A stretch of 51,365 nucleotides of DNA from Clostridium sp. (GTDB lineage Bacteria; Bacillota; Clostridia; Lachnospirales; Lachnospiraceae), in the NCBI GenBank assembly GCA_023664775.1, contig JAMPEW010000021.1:1-51365 (forward strand). Reading direction: 5' to 3'. The position numbers were made by a program, and so were the translations under genes. The notes below the pieces were generated by a model. The model did no database searches, was not told where the DNA came from, and saw only the letters and a list, made by a program, of their open reading frames with translations. Shown here one piece after another: positions 41,438-50,121 of this stretch. Numbering within the stretch: position 1 is the stretch's first letter; every line of letters begins with the position of its first letter.

Positions 41438-42118
41438 CTACTTCTCCATTCTGTAGCCTATCCCCCTGACGGTTTTAATAAGCTGACTGTCCTCCGTATC
41501 ACCCAGCTTTTCCCGAAGTCTTTTTATGTAAACTGTCAGTGTGTTATCATTTACAAAATCGCCTGCAACATCCCATATTCTGTCAAGAATTTGCTTTCTC
41601 GAAATTGTCTGTCCCCTGTTGTTGATAAAGATGAGCAAAAGCTTGTATTCCATTGCAGTAAGAGGTATCTCATCATTATTTCTGTACATTCTGCCTGTAT
41701 TTAAGTTAAACTGATTTTCTCCAATACAAACTATTTTGTTGTCGGACTGCCCGTTTGACAGGGTTCGTCTTAATACCGCCTTCATGCGGGCAAGAAGCTC
41801 ACGGATGCGGAAGGGCTTGGCAATGTAGTCATCTGCGCCAAGCTCAAGCGCCCTTACCGTACTTACCTCGTCATCACATGCAGTTAAAAATAAAATAGGC
41901 ACGTTACTGTTCCTGCGGACTGTCTCACATATTTCAAATCCTGTCCCGTCAGGCAGCATGACGTCAAGGAGACAGAAATCAATCTGCTTTCCGCTCTCCA
42001 AAAGCGTTTTTGCACCAGCTACGTTTTGTGCAGATAAAACCTCATATTCCTCCTGCATCAGGGAATATTTTAGCCCGTCCAATATAATACTGTCATCCTC
42101 AACAATCAAAACCGTCAT
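41438..42118 (-). CDS. OmpR-family response regulator
   Basis: 226 residues: receiver domain with VLIVEDDSII, phosphoacceptor Asp in FCLLDVMLPDGTGFE, FLTACDD and the Lys in YIAKPF; C-terminal winged helix with LTAMEYKLLLIFINNRGQTISRKQIL and VYIKRLREKL. It lies between the permease and kinase genes. The paired TnACA-N4-TGTnA boxes at 45795-45831 upstream of the ABC genes match the known BceR-type operator pattern and are its likely target. Confidence 0.95.
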   Translation of the reverse strand: MTVLIVEDDSIILDGLKYSLMQEEYEVLSAQNVAGAKTLLESGKQIDFCLLDVMLPDGTGFEICETVRRNSNVPILFLTACDDEVSTVRALELGADDYIAKPFRIRELLARMKAVLRRTLSNGQSDNKIVCIGENQFNLNTGRMYRNNDEIPLTAMEYKLLLIFINNRGQTISRKQILDRIWDVAGDFVNDNTLTVYIKRLREKLGDTEDSQLIKTVRGIGYRMEK

Positions 42119-42152
42119 GCGTCATTCCTCACATAGTATTTATTATAATTTA

Positions 42153-44999
42153 CTATACACTTTCACTTCGTATCCTTTCAAGCAGGTTTTGTTCCTTTTC
42201 CCTGCCAAAGGAAAGCATGGTTATGATAACCACTGCCAATCCCGTAAACAATACGGCAAAAGCCATAAGTGCCACAGGTAATGTAAGCGCCACATTGCCG
42301 AATATGGATATCATTGTTCTCTTAATAAAATACATCAGTACGGAAGAAATTACCAGTGCAATCATCATTCCCTCTGCCAAAATCCCCACACATTCCATAA
42401 GCAGCATTTTTCTCATTTGGGGCTTCGTCATTCCCATTGACTGCATCACTGCAAACTCCCTGCGTCTGTCTGCCATTCTTCCGCTTATTGAATTGGCGAG
42501 ATTAAGCAAGCAGATAACCGATGTAAGAAGCACAAAGCATATCAGCATAATATCTATAATTTTTACCATTGCCTGACTCATGGTCATTTGCATTTCCAAA
42601 AAATTCTTATCTGCAAAAAATATTTCACCTTCGCCATAGGAGAAGGTTTTAAGCCTCTCAAAAATATCCATACTGTCCTTATCAACCGTAATAATGGCAC
42701 TCTCAGAAAAAATCTGACCCACATCATAATACCCTAAGGCAGACGCTGCTTCCTTTGCTGTATCAATGCCTATGATAATCCATATATCTTCATATACGGA
42801 TATATAATCCGCAATCTGCTCATTCGCAGCAAAGCCTGCTATCTGAAAATCAAACGAAATTTCAGCCTCCTCCTTTGGCGAATATACATTTAAGTCAAAA
42901 TGGTCGCCCTGCTTTAAATCGGTAACAGCTTCTATATCGTAATACCGATACCTTTTTGGCGTTTTTCCGTAAACACTATAATGATCCGTTGAGATGGAAC
43001 TTTCGTTTATAATGATTGCCGAAGGCGTTTGCGGGTTCACAAGAGCATCATAGTCGGAGCCTGTTTTATCAGCGATATCCCTTAACGTATCATTACTTAC
43101 TGCTAACACGCTCACACTATTAAATGCATACGGCTTATATTCACTTTCAAATTCCGACAGGGAAAGTGCTCCGTCATAATACTCATTCAACACCGCATAA
43201 TATGCATCCCAATACTCCCTGCTCAAGGTATCTGCACTTACGCTGCCAAACAAAGTTTCATCATATCGTTCCTCCAAGCTTAGAACGCCTTGTGTTTCCC
43301 TTAATTCCTCTTTTAACGCATCATATTCCTTGCGGCCTTCCTCGTACTCCTCCTTTGACATGCCCTCCGATATATAATTTGGGGAAAGGGCTATCATACC
43401 CTGATTTTCCTTCAGGTTATATACAGCGCTCTCCCTTGTCCTATCGTCTGCAACCCTATGGATTGCCCCTGCTCCAAATGCAGTCACAAGCAAAATAACC
43501 ATAAATATAACAACGGCAAGGCTGATACTCTTTTTCTTTCTTCTTTGACGCTTCAACGAGCTCCCTGCAAGAAGTCCCTCCGCACCAAATATTTTTATGC
43601 TGTTATTTTTCATTTTATAGGTCTTGTTTTTATTATTCCCATCATTCCTAATACTTTCAACTGCACCGATTTTCGCAATCTTTTTAGCAGGCAGAAATGC
43701 CGAGACAAGCACGGTAAGCGCACTGATAATTACGATTACTGCAATTGCCCTTCCCGAAACCACAAGCGTAACAGGAAGTGTATGCGCAAGCCCTAAAAAA
43801 GACATAAACTTTAATATAAAGGGCTTAAGCAGATTCATTCCACCAAAAACAACACCAAGCCCCAAAGCTACCCCTATAGGAATGGCAGGAATCAGAAGCG
43901 AAAATGCCTCATAATAAATACTGCTCTTTTTCTGTCTTGCAGTTGCACCCACAGAGGAAAGCATACCAAGATAGCGGCACCGTTCCCGAAAGGACATATT
44001 AAATACATTGTAAATCAAAAGCACAGATGCAAGAATAATCAGTGCCACAAAAAATACCGTCATCATATTTACAAGCATATTCATCGTTGTATCAGAGGAA
44101 TTTCCTGAAAACGTAAGCAGGTAATTATTAAATTCAACCTTGCCCTCTCCCACGATTGCCTCGATAGCAGCATGACTTTCCATGCTGTCATAATTTTTAT
44201 ACTCTAAATCAAACAGCAGCGACACATTTAATAAATCCGAAGCTGCAAAAAGCGTATCATCAAGCAGGGTTATTCCCGTATAGGCTGCTGCCGTCTCCTC
44301 CTCATAAAATGGTATTTCCATAAAGCCGACAACCGTATAGACGGCACTATCCCCTATATATTCCTTGTTTTCCTGAAAATTATCGTCATCACCAAGATAA
44401 AAGAAATCCTGTGGCGGCGTAACCGTTTCACCATTTCCTATTTCAAGCCCGTAGAACGGAAATACCGAGCCTTCTGCGCCGTCCTGCTGCTTTCCCGTAA
44501 TGGTACGGTTAAAGTACTTGGCATCTATTTTATCGCCTATTTCAAGCTCTGCGCCATCGCTTACACAGGCACAGCTTAAAACAATCTCATCCGAATTTTC
44601 CGGCAGACGCCCCTCTGCAAGCTTTATATTATATAAATCAAAGCATTCCTTTTCGTATGCTTTAACATTCAGATACGGTCTTTCAGTATTTTTTGAATAA
44701 GAAAAATCAGTCAATCCAAGGCTTGCTGAAGCAACGGTGCTCTCCACCATATCCATCCCTTGAAGCTGCTCCATTTTATCCTTTGTTGTGTCATACACGA
44801 CTGCATGCCACCTTCCCTGCTTCATGGAGGATAAATCCTCAAGATACTTAATTGCCGTATCCTTTCCCACAAAAACACAGGTCATAAGAAGAACCATAAA
44901 GGTTATTCCTATAAATGCCGTAAACGTGCGTTTTCTGTTTATGCGCATATATTTTTTTGTAACACGGTGGACAATATTTATCTTCTTATTATGCTTCAT
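42153..44999 (-). CDS. FtsX-like ABC transporter permease (two FtsX modules)
   Basis: 948 residues. One helix near residues 25-45, then a first extracellular domain of about 250 residues. Helices follow at about 305-430 (FtsX module SVGATARQKKSS), with another helix after a cytoplasmic linker (ISLAVVIFMVILLVTAFGAGA). Then comes a second extracellular domain of about 280 residues and a final FtsX module (SMGMTKPQMRKMLLMECVGILAEG). This is the LolCE/MacB-type superfamily layout. It is larger than a BceB permease (about 650 residues), so it is not a textbook Bce system despite the kinase type. It overlaps the ATPase stop by one base (TAATG). Confidence 0.92.
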   Translation of the reverse strand: MKHNKKINIVHRVTKKYMRINRKRTFTAFIGITFMVLLMTCVFVGKDTAIKYLEDLSSMKQGRWHAVVYDTTKDKMEQLQGMDMVESTVASASLGLTDFSYSKNTERPYLNVKAYEKECFDLYNIKLAEGRLPENSDEIVLSCACVSDGAELEIGDKIDAKYFNRTITGKQQDGAEGSVFPFYGLEIGNGETVTPPQDFFYLGDDDNFQENKEYIGDSAVYTVVGFMEIPFYEEETAAAYTGITLLDDTLFAASDLLNVSLLFDLEYKNYDSMESHAAIEAIVGEGKVEFNNYLLTFSGNSSDTTMNMLVNMMTVFFVALIILASVLLIYNVFNMSFRERCRYLGMLSSVGATARQKKSSIYYEAFSLLIPAIPIGVALGLGVVFGGMNLLKPFILKFMSFLGLAHTLPVTLVVSGRAIAVIVIISALTVLVSAFLPAKKIAKIGAVESIRNDGNNKNKTYKMKNNSIKIFGAEGLLAGSSLKRQRRKKKSISLAVVIFMVILLVTAFGAGAIHRVADDRTRESAVYNLKENQGMIALSPNYISEGMSKEEYEEGRKEYDALKEELRETQGVLSLEERYDETLFGSVSADTLSREYWDAYYAVLNEYYDGALSLSEFESEYKPYAFNSVSVLAVSNDTLRDIADKTGSDYDALVNPQTPSAIIINESSISTDHYSVYGKTPKRYRYYDIEAVTDLKQGDHFDLNVYSPKEEAEISFDFQIAGFAANEQIADYISVYEDIWIIIGIDTAKEAASALGYYDVGQIFSESAIITVDKDSMDIFERLKTFSYGEGEIFFADKNFLEMQMTMSQAMVKIIDIMLICFVLLTSVICLLNLANSISGRMADRRREFAVMQSMGMTKPQMRKMLLMECVGILAEGMMIALVISSVLMYFIKRTMISIFGNVALTLPVALMAFAVLFTGLAVVIITMLSFGREKEQNLLERIRSESV

Positions 45000-45694
45000 T
45001 ATGCCTCACCTCCAAGCACCCGAATACGCTCATCCCTCGTGATACGCCCATCCTCAATACAAATCATTCTATCAGCGGAAAGCGCAATGCTCTCGTCATG
45101 CGTAATGAGTATCAGCGTCTGCTTTTGGGTTCGGTTCGACTCCTTTAAAAGGCTTATAATGTCAGCACTGTTTTTGCGGTCAAGATTGCCTGTAGGCTCA
45201 TCTGCCAAAACAATGGCAGGATGGTTAAATATGGCACGACCGATTGAAACCCTCTGCTGCTGCCCGCCTGAAAGCTGACTTGGCAGATTATTCCGCCTGT
45301 CCGTAAGCCCCATCTGCTCAACGATAAGGTCAAGTCTCTCCCTGTCCATCGCCCTGCCGTCAAGAAGATGCGGCAGTACAATATTTTCATCCACATTTAA
45401 CACGGGAAGGAGATTATAAAACTGGTATACAAGTCCAATCTGTCTCCTTCTAAATATGGCAAGCTTATCCTCCTTCAAGGAATGAATATCCGTATCGCTG
45501 ATAATTACCTTACCACTTGTAGGCTTATCAACACCACCCAAAATGTGAAGCAGTGTTGACTTTCCACTTCCTGACGGTCCTACGATTGACACAAATTCGC
45601 CCTTCTCAACAGAGAAGGAAACATTGTCAAGCGCCTTTACCATGGCTTCTCCCTCTCCATAGGTTTTACAAATATTTTCGCATCTTAAAATTTC
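44999..45694 (-). CDS. ABC transporter ATPase (LolD/BceA/MacB group)
   Basis: 231 residues from MEILRCENICKTYGEG. Walker A is GPSGSGKST, Q loop LVYQFYNLLPVL, signature LSGGQQQR, Walker B IVLADEPTGNLD with switch His in LITHDES. The LLPVL and NLD context marks the MacB/LolD/BceA type that powers FtsX permeases. GAAAGGAATGG precedes the ATG. First gene of the four-gene operon ATPase, permease, regulator, kinase. Confidence 0.95.
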   Translation of the reverse strand, partial: EILRCENICKTYGEGEAMVKALDNVSFSVEKGEFVSIVGPSGSGKSTLLHILGGVDKPTSGKVIISDTDIHSLKEDKLAIFRRRQIGLVYQFYNLLPVLNVDENIVLPHLLDGRAMDRERLDLIVEQMGLTDRRNNLPSQLSGGQQQRVSIGRAIFNHPAIVLADEPTGNLDRKNSADIISLLKESNRTQKQTLILITHDESIALSADRMICIEDGRITRDERIRVLGGEA

Positions 45695-45794
45695 CATACT
45701 CCCATTCCTTTCACAATATAATGATAGCATAATCATCAAAATAACGCATTATGATACTGCTTTGATTATCTGATTTTATTATGAAACAGGAACA

Positions 45795-45831
45795 TGACAG
45801 TACTGTGAATAAGAAAGTGACAGTTTTGTCA
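45795..45831. promoter_or_regulatory. Two BceR-like operator boxes
   Basis: TGACA-GTAC-TGTGA (45795-45808) and TGACA-GTTT-TGTCA (45818-45831), starts 23 bp apart, about 100-140 bp upstream of the ABC ATPase start. They fit the published BceR consensus TNACA-N4-TGTAA in both half-sites except for the last bases. Confidence 0.65.
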
Positions 45832-45874
45832 TAATAAAAGCATTATTTTCATGTACTTCAACATTATGCATCCA

Positions 45875-45918
45875 ACTAAAATAGGGACAATTGAATTTCA
45901 TTCTCCTGTCCCTATTTT
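45875..45918 (-). terminator. Terminator after the 3D-domain gene
   Basis: A perfect 12-bp stem AAAATAGGGACA/TGTCCCTATTTT with a 17-nt loop, ending in TATTTTAG on the minus strand. It lies about 45 nt after the 3D-domain gene stop; the T tract is short. Confidence 0.6.
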
Positions 45919-45963
45919 GCAATATGCGATTTTGTTACTATCGATGCTTACGACCCATTTTAT

Positions 45964-46596
45964 CTACCATGAAACAGCAATGTCCAACTGATACGGATTA
46001 CTTTCCGCAAAGCCTCCAGTGTCCACTACAATGCCCGTCCCAAGAGAGGTGTCAACAAGGCTGCCCTTTGGGTACACGTCATAGCAGGCGGCAACCATAA
46101 CATAATCACCTAACATTTTTACGCCATCATCACGTACCCAATATTCTCCTGTTACGCCCATTGAATAGGCATTTGAAACAACGCCTCCCATATCAAGGTT
46201 ATAGTATGTCTCCTTATTTCCATTGGCATTGTAGTTTACCCCGCCGCTTGCAGTAAGAACGCCTGAAGTAGGTGTGCCCGGTTCGCATGTATAGGTTGCA
46301 GCAGGCGGAGTATATACATATTTTGGCTCATTTATATTGCATACCATTCCATTTGTTTCTAATACTTTAAAATGATTGGTACTTCTATACACAGTTATAT
46401 TGTTTTCCGTAGCTGCCACATTTTCAATGCTTTTCTCGTCTGCCATGGTTATCGTTGTTGTTCCCACAGCCTGTAGCTTAATGTTTTCAACATTGGTTTT
46501 ATGTAAACTTCCCATCTCCCCTTCTTCCATTATAACCGCCAGCATAAATACGGCAGTTATCAATGACATAGTTACTAATTTTCTTTTTTTGTTCAT
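45964..46596 (-). CDS. Secreted 3D-domain protein
   Basis: 210 residues from MNKKRKLVT, with GGAGG 5 nt upstream. An N-terminal signal or anchor helix (LVTMSLITAVFMLAVIM) is followed by a short spacer. The C-terminal about 110 residues hold a double-psi beta-barrel 3D-type domain: GVKMLGDYVMVAACYDVYPKGSLVDTSLGTGIVVDTGGF, with the typical Asp residues and the closing PYQLDIAVSW. Such domains occur in RpfB- and MltA-like cell-wall enzymes. No LysM, SH3 or other binding module is present. A structured leader of about 130 nt precedes it, and a LysM-GH18 gene lies upstream on the same strand. Confidence 0.85.
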   Translation of the reverse strand: MNKKRKLVTMSLITAVFMLAVIMEEGEMGSLHKTNVENIKLQAVGTTTITMADEKSIENVAATENNITVYRSTNHFKVLETNGMVCNINEPKYVYTPPAATYTCEPGTPTSGVLTASGGVNYNANGNKETYYNLDMGGVVSNAYSMGVTGEYWVRDDGVKMLGDYVMVAACYDVYPKGSLVDTSLGTGIVVDTGGFAESNPYQLDIAVSW

Positions 46597-46637
46597 ATTA
46601 TCCTCCATTTTTAACAGAGGATACCGGTATCCTTAGA

Positions 46638-46739
46638 ACAGTGCGCTTTTTGACGCTGCCGTTCTCTCCCCAGTAAATGTCCGTGCGTCCACAGACATAG
46701 TTTTTACTTTCGTAAAAATTTTTAGTCTTATCGCACCGT
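46638..46739 (-). ncRNA. Structured leader RNA of the 3D-domain gene (riboswitch-like, unidentified)
   Basis: On the minus strand an outer stem ACGGTGCG/CGCACTGT (46732-46739 with 46638-46645) encloses two hairpins: TTTTTAC-GAAA-GTAAAAA (46701-46718) and TGTCTGTG-GACG-CACGGACA (46678-46697). The GACG loop can pair with CGTC at 46652-46655, forming a pseudoknot next to the G-rich segment CTGGGGAGAGAACGGC. A further palindrome, AGGATACC/GGTATCCT, lies just before the ribosome site and could switch its access. I cannot match it to a named riboswitch: it lacks the c-di-AMP ydaO core and the c-di-GMP GEMM core as I remember them. Confidence 0.5.
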
Positions 46740-46823
46740 CTAACATCATACCCTAATCAAGGACAACCATTTGTCGTTTTTTTGCTCAATTACACAATAA
46801 CTTCCTGCCTTTTTTTGATACAG

Positions 46824-47984
46824 CTATAATTTTATGACATTAAAACGGTCCATAAGCAATGTCCAGTTTGCCTGAAACCACTGCATGATGGTCCAATAGC
46901 CTGCGCCTCTTAAATTATATTCTTCAATCAAATCAAATTTTGCGCCCACGCTCCTTACATCCTCGAACCAAACAACGTGCCGCTGCCCATTTTCATAGTA
47001 ATAAAAAAACGGTGCCTGCGCTACTTGGTCAAATTCAATTACCGCATTGTTATCTGCGGCAATTCTCACCGCCTCTACATTGCCTATTGTAGTTGCCCTA
47101 GGACCACCTCTTTCATAGGGCAGCGTCCAGTCATAGCCATAATTTGGTATTCCTAAGCTAACCTTTTCCGCAGGAATTTCAGTAAGCGCATACTCAACAA
47201 CACGTCTTACCTGGTCAATCGGCGCAACTGCCATTGGAGGTCCGTATGCATACCCCCATTCATAGGTCATAATAAGAACTCCATTTGCGGCAGCTCCCAA
47301 TCCACCGTAATCCTTGCCTGCATATAAAAGTCCCTGCTGAGTTGCCGACGTCTTTGGCGCTAAATCCACATAAACCTGATACCCCAAAGGATTTAGCTGC
47401 CTTGTAAGCCCCGCCACAAAATTTGTAAATACGTCCCTGTCCTCCTGCAATATAAACTCAAAATCTACATCCAATGCCCGAAATCCCTTTTCCTGCATAA
47501 TCTGCTTTAATTGTTCCGTAAGATTTGCGACAGCCTCATCATTCCTGATAAGCTTATGAATAAGGGTGTTATTAAATTGTCCATCCTCGCCAAAGGGTGT
47601 TAGCGTTATTGCAGGCGCAGTGCCAAAATTATTTGCAGCCGTAATCATAAACGTATCGTCAAGCTCTGGATATACCAAGCTCCCCTCTGGCGTAAATCCA
47701 TATGAAAATACCGATAAATATGTCAGGTAAGGCAATGTAGCGTCCAAAACCCACCTGCTGATAAAAGGATATGCATAGCCATTTACATAAATGGAACGCT
47801 TTGTCCTTGGCTCTGCTTCCTGACCGGCATTTTCAATGAGCAAGGACTGCCCCACTACCAAATCATAGGGATATTGCAGTTGATTTACTGCTTCTATGCT
47901 TTCCTCAGTAACACCATACATATTTGCAATCGAAAAAACCGTTTCCCCCGCAGTGACAACATGAATTAGCATACTTTTGTCCAT
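46824..47984 (-). CDS. LysM-GH18 protein (YaaH/SleL-like)
   Basis: 386 residues. A single LysM at about residues 5-52 (HVVTAGETVFSIANMYGVTEESIEAVNQL) is followed by a GH18 barrel: RALDVDFEFI carries the DxDxE catalytic acid, then VYVDLAPKT, VLIMTYEWGYAYGPPMAVAPID and GIPNYGYDWTLPYE. This is the arrangement of spore cortex N-acetylglucosaminidases SleL/YaaH and vegetative relatives. No signal peptide, as in YaaH. The true start may be the inner ATG (MLIHVV), since the first ATG abuts its AGG. Upstream is the divergent EAL gene with about 210 nt between. Confidence 0.9.
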   Translation of the reverse strand: MDKSMLIHVVTAGETVFSIANMYGVTEESIEAVNQLQYPYDLVVGQSLLIENAGQEAEPRTKRSIYVNGYAYPFISRWVLDATLPYLTYLSVFSYGFTPEGSLVYPELDDTFMITAANNFGTAPAITLTPFGEDGQFNNTLIHKLIRNDEAVANLTEQLKQIMQEKGFRALDVDFEFILQEDRDVFTNFVAGLTRQLNPLGYQVYVDLAPKTSATQQGLLYAGKDYGGLGAAANGVLIMTYEWGYAYGPPMAVAPIDQVRRVVEYALTEIPAEKVSLGIPNYGYDWTLPYERGGPRATTIGNVEAVRIAADNNAVIEFDQVAQAPFFYYYENGQRHVVWFEDVRSVGAKFDLIEEYNLRGAGYWTIMQWFQANWTLLMDRFNVIKL

Positions 47985-48081
47985 CCTGTAAGCAATTTAA
48001 TAAAAATATATTCTGACAAGTTGTAATTTATAACAGTGCTAAACATATTTTGACTTTTGACGATGTAATTAGTTTTGACTA

Positions 48082-48109
48082 TTGCACAAAATATTCCGTA
48101 TGGTATAAT
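48082..48109 (+). promoter_or_regulatory. Predicted promoter of the EAL gene
   Basis: TTGCAC (48082-48087), 16-nt spacer, TATAAT (48104-48109). It lies inside the longest open frame, which supports the downstream start at 48197 and gives an 80-nt leader with small stems (AACC/GGTT; AGG/CCT). Confidence 0.65.
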
Positions 48110-48196
48110 GTCATAAAAAGAACCCTGCACGGTTGGAAGAATACCTTAGGACAAACCTGTGGTAATTATATACATAAAATTTTCATGGTGATACAT

Positions 48197-50119
48197 ATGG
48201 ATTATATTATAGAATTTGAAATTGCAGCTCTAGGTCTTGAGCTGATGTTGTTAGTCATCTACTGCATCAGGAATAATTTTCCATGCGCTACAAACAAATT
48301 TTATTTCGCCATGCTGTCCTGCGGCATTGTTGCCACAGGCTTTAATATCATTTCTGTTTTTACCCTTGCACACATAAATACACTTCCTATATGGATAAAC
48401 TATTTATGCAACATGTGTTATCTCTTTGCCTATAACGGCGCAGCATTATTATTCTTTTTGTATGTGCTCCATGTATCTGATGATGAAAAAACAATCCATA
48501 TTGGGAAAAAATTTTTTAATATTGCTTCTGTAATAGTTGTAGCTCTTATTTTAACCACTCCGTTTACCAAGCTAATCATACATTTTGACAACGGCACGTA
48601 CACGCATGGTTCTTTGTTTTTCGTGCTTTATGTCATTTCCGTTTCCATGCTTCTTGGTGTATTTTTACTGTTTTTCAAATTCAAATACAAGCTTGACAAG
48701 ATGCAGGCATTTTCCATAATGGGACTTGATTTGGCAACTGCCATAGTAGTAGTTGTACAGCAGTTTTTCAGTGAGCTGCTCATACAAAATTTCATTATTT
48801 CATTGTTCTTTGTGCTTATCTATTTTTCACTGCAAAATCCTGATGACTATATAGATAAAACCGCTAACTGCTTTAACAACTCTGCGTTTTATGAAACGGC
48901 TGCCATATATCTGAAAAAAAGGACACCGTTTTGCATTATCGCCTTTACCTTGGATGACTTTCAGGCTGTAAACAGGCTGCTTGGAATAAAGGCTGGCGAA
49001 ACAGCGATAAACAATATTGCAGCATATCTGCAAGGTCTTTTTGGCAAATCCCGCATTTACCACCTGTCAGGCAGCCGCTACGCAATACTAATTGATACGA
49101 AAACAATCCTTTCCGCCAATGAGGTTATAGATGTCATTGACATATATTTTAGTGAGCCATACCAAATTGACAATGTAGAGATTCCTTTAACCCCTTACTT
49201 TTGCGTAATTGACTATCCTTCCTTTACCTTTACAACAGAGGATATCAGCGATATATTGGAATATTCCTTCCACGAGATGCAGCATAACCGTGATATAACC
49301 GTAATTGCTGCCAATGAAGAATCCTTGCAGCAGAAAAGGCGCGAGCTTCAAATCATAGACAGCATCAAAAATGCCATACGACAGCAAAGCTTTAAGGTTT
49401 ACTATCAACCGATTTACAATACAAGAACTGGCAAATTTACATCCGCTGAGGCGCTGATACGACTTTTTGATGACGAGCTTGGATTTATAAGCCCTGACGA
49501 GTTCATTCCTATGGCAGAACAAAACGGAATGATAACGGAAATAGGAGAAATTGTTTTTCGGACTGTGTGTGAATTTTTAAAAAACTACGATGTGAAAACA
49601 CTTGGTATTGAATATATTGAAATCAATCTTTCAGCCATTCAATGTATGCAGGAGGATCTTTCCGTCCAGCTTGTTGGCATTATGAAGGAATATGGCGTAT
49701 CTGCCGATATGATTAATTTTGAGATTACGGAAACTGCCAAAACAGTAAACGAAAGCACGTTACAGAAAAATTTAACTTCCCTTATTGACAAGGGTGCAAG
49801 CTTTTCAATGGACGACTATGGAACAGGCTTTGCAACCGCAAACTACCTTATTACCCTTCCAATAAGCATTGTTAAAATTGATAAAAGTATTTTATGGTCC
49901 TCCATGGAAAACGTGGATGCGCTTACAATTCTCCGTCATACAATCGGTATGCTGAAAGCCTTGAATAAGGAAATTGTTGTAGAGGGTGTCGAGACAGAGG
50001 AAATGAAGGATCTGCTTATTGACATGGGTGTCACTTATTTACAGGGCTTCCTTTACTCAAAGGCTGTACCTGACACCGAGTTTGTCGCGTTCCTTCAGGC
50101 AAATAACACACAATTATAG
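48197..50119 (+). CDS. c-di-GMP phosphodiesterase (membrane, degenerate GGDEF, EAL)
   Basis: 640 residues from MDYIIEFEIAALG, with GGTGAT upstream; a longer frame includes the promoter. Seven membrane helices (residues about 5-225) form an N-terminal sensor. The GGDEF-like domain has HLSGSRYAIL where GGDEF should be, so no cyclase activity; it may still bind GTP as a regulator. The EAL domain keeps the catalytic set: SAEALIRLFD, IEINLSAIQ, FEITETAK, DDYGTGFA, VKIDKSI, VEGVETEE and LQGFLYSKAV, so it should hydrolyse c-di-GMP to pGpG. Convergent with DUF3737, with two bases between stops. Confidence 0.93.
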   Translation: MDYIIEFEIAALGLELMLLVIYCIRNNFPCATNKFYFAMLSCGIVATGFNIISVFTLAHINTLPIWINYLCNMCYLFAYNGAALLFFLYVLHVSDDEKTIHIGKKFFNIASVIVVALILTTPFTKLIIHFDNGTYTHGSLFFVLYVISVSMLLGVFLLFFKFKYKLDKMQAFSIMGLDLATAIVVVVQQFFSELLIQNFIISLFFVLIYFSLQNPDDYIDKTANCFNNSAFYETAAIYLKKRTPFCIIAFTLDDFQAVNRLLGIKAGETAINNIAAYLQGLFGKSRIYHLSGSRYAILIDTKTILSANEVIDVIDIYFSEPYQIDNVEIPLTPYFCVIDYPSFTFTTEDISDILEYSFHEMQHNRDITVIAANEESLQQKRRELQIIDSIKNAIRQQSFKVYYQPIYNTRTGKFTSAEALIRLFDDELGFISPDEFIPMAEQNGMITEIGEIVFRTVCEFLKNYDVKTLGIEYIEINLSAIQCMQEDLSVQLVGIMKEYGVSADMINFEITETAKTVNESTLQKNLTSLIDKGASFSMDDYGTGFATANYLITLPISIVKIDKSILWSSMENVDALTILRHTIGMLKALNKEIVVEGVETEEMKDLLIDMGVTYLQGFLYSKAVPDTEFVAFLQANNTQL

Positions 50120-50121
50120 CG

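Noticed and set aside
46638-46739. Leader of the 3D-domain gene as a ydaO c-di-AMP or GEMM c-di-GMP riboswitch
   Set aside because: The conserved core sequences of those classes, as I recall them, are not present.
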